NCBI GenBank assembly: GCA_013054445.1
Contig: JAAMPI010000546.1
Coordinates: 1-32,628 of the forward strand
From: Cudoniella acicularis
Lineage: Eukaryota > Ascomycota > Leotiomycetes > Helotiales > Helotiaceae
Length of the DNA stretch: 32,628 bases
Direction: 5' to 3'
Shown: positions 30,239 to 32,628 of the stretch, in pieces
Layout: each line of letters opens with the position of its first letter
Numbering within the stretch: position 1 is the first letter of the stretch
Program-made: the position numbers and the translations under genes
The notes under the pieces: model-generated
Seen by the model: only the letters and a program-made list of their open reading frames with translations
Told to the model about the DNA's origin: nothing
Databases searched by the model: none

Positions 30239-32322
30239 ATGCACCCAACAAAACTACGCCTAGCGGTTCCATCCTGGAATCCAACTGAAGGTCTCTCCAT
30301 CAATTCACTGCAAAAATGGCCTCAAGAATTCTCGACTGTATCAGCAAAGCTTAAATTGGAAGACGACAGAGACCAGCTGCCGTCGGAGGAAGAAGATATA
30401 TACCTAACAAGAATACGTCAGGACGTTCCTGGTTTCGATTTCGACGTAGCCGAAAATGCACTGAACTATGGAGATGCGTTAATGTACACACCTCTACTCC
30501 CTGGTCAGATCCGCCTTTTCAGACTCGAGCCTCGGAATATCTCTAGTACTCAAGACCCCAATCAATTCCTTGTTCGAGGCGTATTGGAGCACTATCACCT
30601 CGCGGGTCACCCTCGATACAACGCACTCTCCTATTGCTGGGGCAGTGATGCCAATCCGAGACCTATTTCTGTCAATGGAAAAGTCATTGTCGTCCACAGT
30701 AATCTCGAGGCAGCGTTGCGAGAACTCCAAAGTTATCGAGGGGATATGCTCCTATGGGCAGATCGACTATGTATCAACCAAAAAGACGATGACGAGAAAA
30801 CTCTGCAGGTGCAACAGATGAGGCATATATATACTGAGGCCTCCCTAGTTTTTGCTTGGCTTGGAGAAGCAGCGGACGACAGTGACTTGATCATGGACCA
30901 CTTTCAATCAATAGGTGAAGATATTTTCCCAGGGAGTAGAGGCATGCTAGAGACAGAGGGACAGCTGGACCAAATTCTCCTCGCGCACAAGACCCCCGAG
31001 TCTCGAAGAGCGCTTTCCAATGCTTTTAAACACTTTTGTCAGAGACCTTACTGGCAACGACTTTGGATCATACAGGAATTTGCGCTCGCGCAGGAAGTCG
31101 TAATAGCTTGCGGAGACCGCCAAGTTACATTTCAGCAGCTCCTGACCTGTTGTCACTTCATTACCCGACCGCGATCTTACTTCAAGAGAACGAATGCACT
31201 TACCAATACTCTCGCCCCAGACGCGATAACGGAGATCATCGAGGCAGTCGTGCAAACATATTCTGCCGCAACGCCAAGTTTCATGCAAGGCGTCATCATG
31301 ATTCGGGAAAGACCGGGAACATGGAATCCAGGAGCGAGAACCACTTCTTCCGTGTCCTAGTAACATCTCTAGTTCTCGAGGAGGATTACAACCAGCCCAA
31401 AAGTACTGATCCTAGGGATAGAGTCTTCGCTACCCTCGGACTTGCAAACAACGCTGAGGAATTCCCAATGCTTCCGGATTATCAGCATGATTGGCAATAT
31501 ATCTACACCGAGCTAGCTATAGCTTTACTTCATCAAGGTCATATCGATATCCTTTCCTTCTGCCAACTCACAGAAGTAAATCCACTTCTCCTCGATAATA
31601 AAAAGCTACCAAGCTGGGTCCCTGATTGGAATTTAAAGATCAAATACCCCTGCGTCCATGCTCCGTGGATGAATTACTTCAAGGCCTCGCTTGATTCTTC
31701 GAATCTTCAGAAAGTCCAAGTCGACGAGAACCGGAATCGGATTTCCCTTTTAGGCGTCACACTCGATACAATCTCATCCATTGGCAACCTCTGGGACCCC
31801 GACTGGTTAGCTCCTTTCGATATGAAAGCCGCACATAGCTACATCTCCGAAGTCGAGCAATTCTGCAAACGCTCTTCCCATTTTTTGGTAACCAATGTTG
31901 ATCTAAACCAGGTCGTCGGTCGAATGTGCATCGCGGATAGAATATGCTGTGAAGGAAGTCGGTCGTGGTGGGGAGATAAAGACATTTACAAGAACGGATA
32001 TTGCCAGTGCTATGTTGATACACTCTCAGCATTCGAGAAAGGCTGTTTGCCTACTGAGGTCACGTATTGTCGACGACTAAAGCTCTTGCATTCGCGACGT
32101 CCATTTATCTCTCAGACAGGCTTGGTGGGACTAGCACCATCTAATGTCGAAGTCGGGGATGAGATATGTATATTCCTTGGTGGGAAGACGCCGTATATTG
32201 TTTCGAAGAGAATAGACGGCGCAAGTAGACTTAGAGGTGAGACGTATGTTCATGGGATTATGTATGGAGAGTTCCGGATGCTGTGTGCTAATCCTGCCAT
32301 TAATCGGATTGTGCTGAGCTGA
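30239..32322 (+). pseudogene. HET (heterokaryon incompatibility) domain protein, frame-interrupted
   Basis: HET-domain protein, a family that triggers cell death on non-self recognition after hyphal fusion. The first frame (30239 to about 31330) holds all HET motifs: YNALSYCWGS (residues 127-136), LLWADRLCINQKDD (171-184), MRHIYTEASLVFAWLGEA, and RPYWQRLWIIQEFALAQ. It then ends in a stop at 31360. The continuation, FFRVLVTSLVLEEDY, then TDPRDRVFATLGLA (the usual post-HET motif), LPSWVPDW and a C-terminus to 32322, lies in another frame. One missing base near 31290-31345 would join them into about 694 aa, normal for the family. A 65-bp intron (31248-31312, GTCGTG...AAAG) would also repair the frame, but its donor is poor. 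So pseudogene, sequencing error or odd intron remain open. Domain call firm, integrity unsure. Start chosen as the first Met of the frame. Confidence 0.8.
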
Positions 32323-32628
32323 GCTAGGTATGATTACCGTTTTAATTCGTTTGCTATACCCCAAAATTATAAGAAATCTTTCTCAAGTAGGATTGTAATG
32401 CCTAATGAAACACTGTATCAAGACTTTGACCCTGTTTGGCCTTGGTTTTGTGCGCGGTAGTCTAACCTTCTTCTGCATAGCTGCCACCTCTTGGTCACTC
32501 TCCTCTCCACCGCCGTTCTCAGCCTTCCTCATTCGCAGTTGCGTGTACTTCGGTCATTTTATCAACACTTTGAGTAGTCGATGAACCTTGAACGGCTGAT
32601 AGACCCTGAGCGGATTGCGATACATAGT
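32323..32628. other. Downstream intergenic region to the window end
   Basis: About 306 bp after the HET gene. No ORF, repeat or RNA gene recognised. Confidence 0.5.

Noticed and set aside
1..32628. tRNA genes, rRNA, CRISPR arrays, biosynthetic core genes
   Set aside because: None seen by eye on either strand. A tRNA scan and covariance-model search were not possible here, so a missed small RNA gene cannot be ruled out.

Overview
The window looks like nuclear DNA of a filamentous ascomycete (Pezizomycotina). The evidence is short GT-AG introns (about 45-125 bp), often with CTAAC/CTAAT-like branch sites; a Zn(II)2Cys6 transcription factor; a HET-domain gene; an OTT_1508-like deaminase; hydrophobin-like genes with class II-like cysteine spacing; and a transposase relic whose Trp codons have repeatedly become TAG, as repeat-induced point mutation (RIP) would do. 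A Leotiomycete is my guess, but nothing here proves the class. Gene models below were spliced by hand from reading frame, splice sites and paralogue comparison.

Layout. 1-1.6 kb: 5' part of a zinc-cluster regulator (minus strand), cut by the left edge. 2.4-3.2 kb: a WW-like domain protein (minus). 3.2-5.4 kb: no convincing gene. 5.4-13.1 kb: a block of five secreted or surface Cys-rich proteins: a small GPI-type protein, two diverged paralogues with the same eight-cysteine framework, a 371-aa GPI-type Ser/Thr-rich protein, and a PAN/Apple-like protein on the minus strand. 14.2-15.1 kb: a stand-alone class III adenylyl cyclase catalytic domain (minus). 16.3-17.9 kb: two convergent genes, one unrecognised and one with a tentative tubby/LURP-one-like fold. 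19.1-21.4 kb: an OTT_1508-like deaminase. 21.66-21.97 kb: a MITE flanked by TA. 22.4-26.2 kb: three hydrophobin-like small secreted proteins in tandem with identical intron positions. 26.5-27.5 kb: a ToxD-like MDR oxidoreductase gene with an apparent frameshift. 28.2-29.8 kb: a long inverted repeat and a RIP-damaged Tc1/mariner transposase. 30.2-32.3 kb: a HET-domain gene whose two halves lie in different frames.

No biosynthetic or single-pathway cluster is evident. The window is best read as an accessory, surface/secretome-rich segment: eight of about sixteen genes carry signal peptides, alongside two conflict-type families (HET, OTT_1508 deaminase) and a decaying transposon block flanked by two damaged genes. 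The most distinctive items are the eight-cysteine secreted pair, the hydrophobin-like trio, the stand-alone cyclase and the deaminase.
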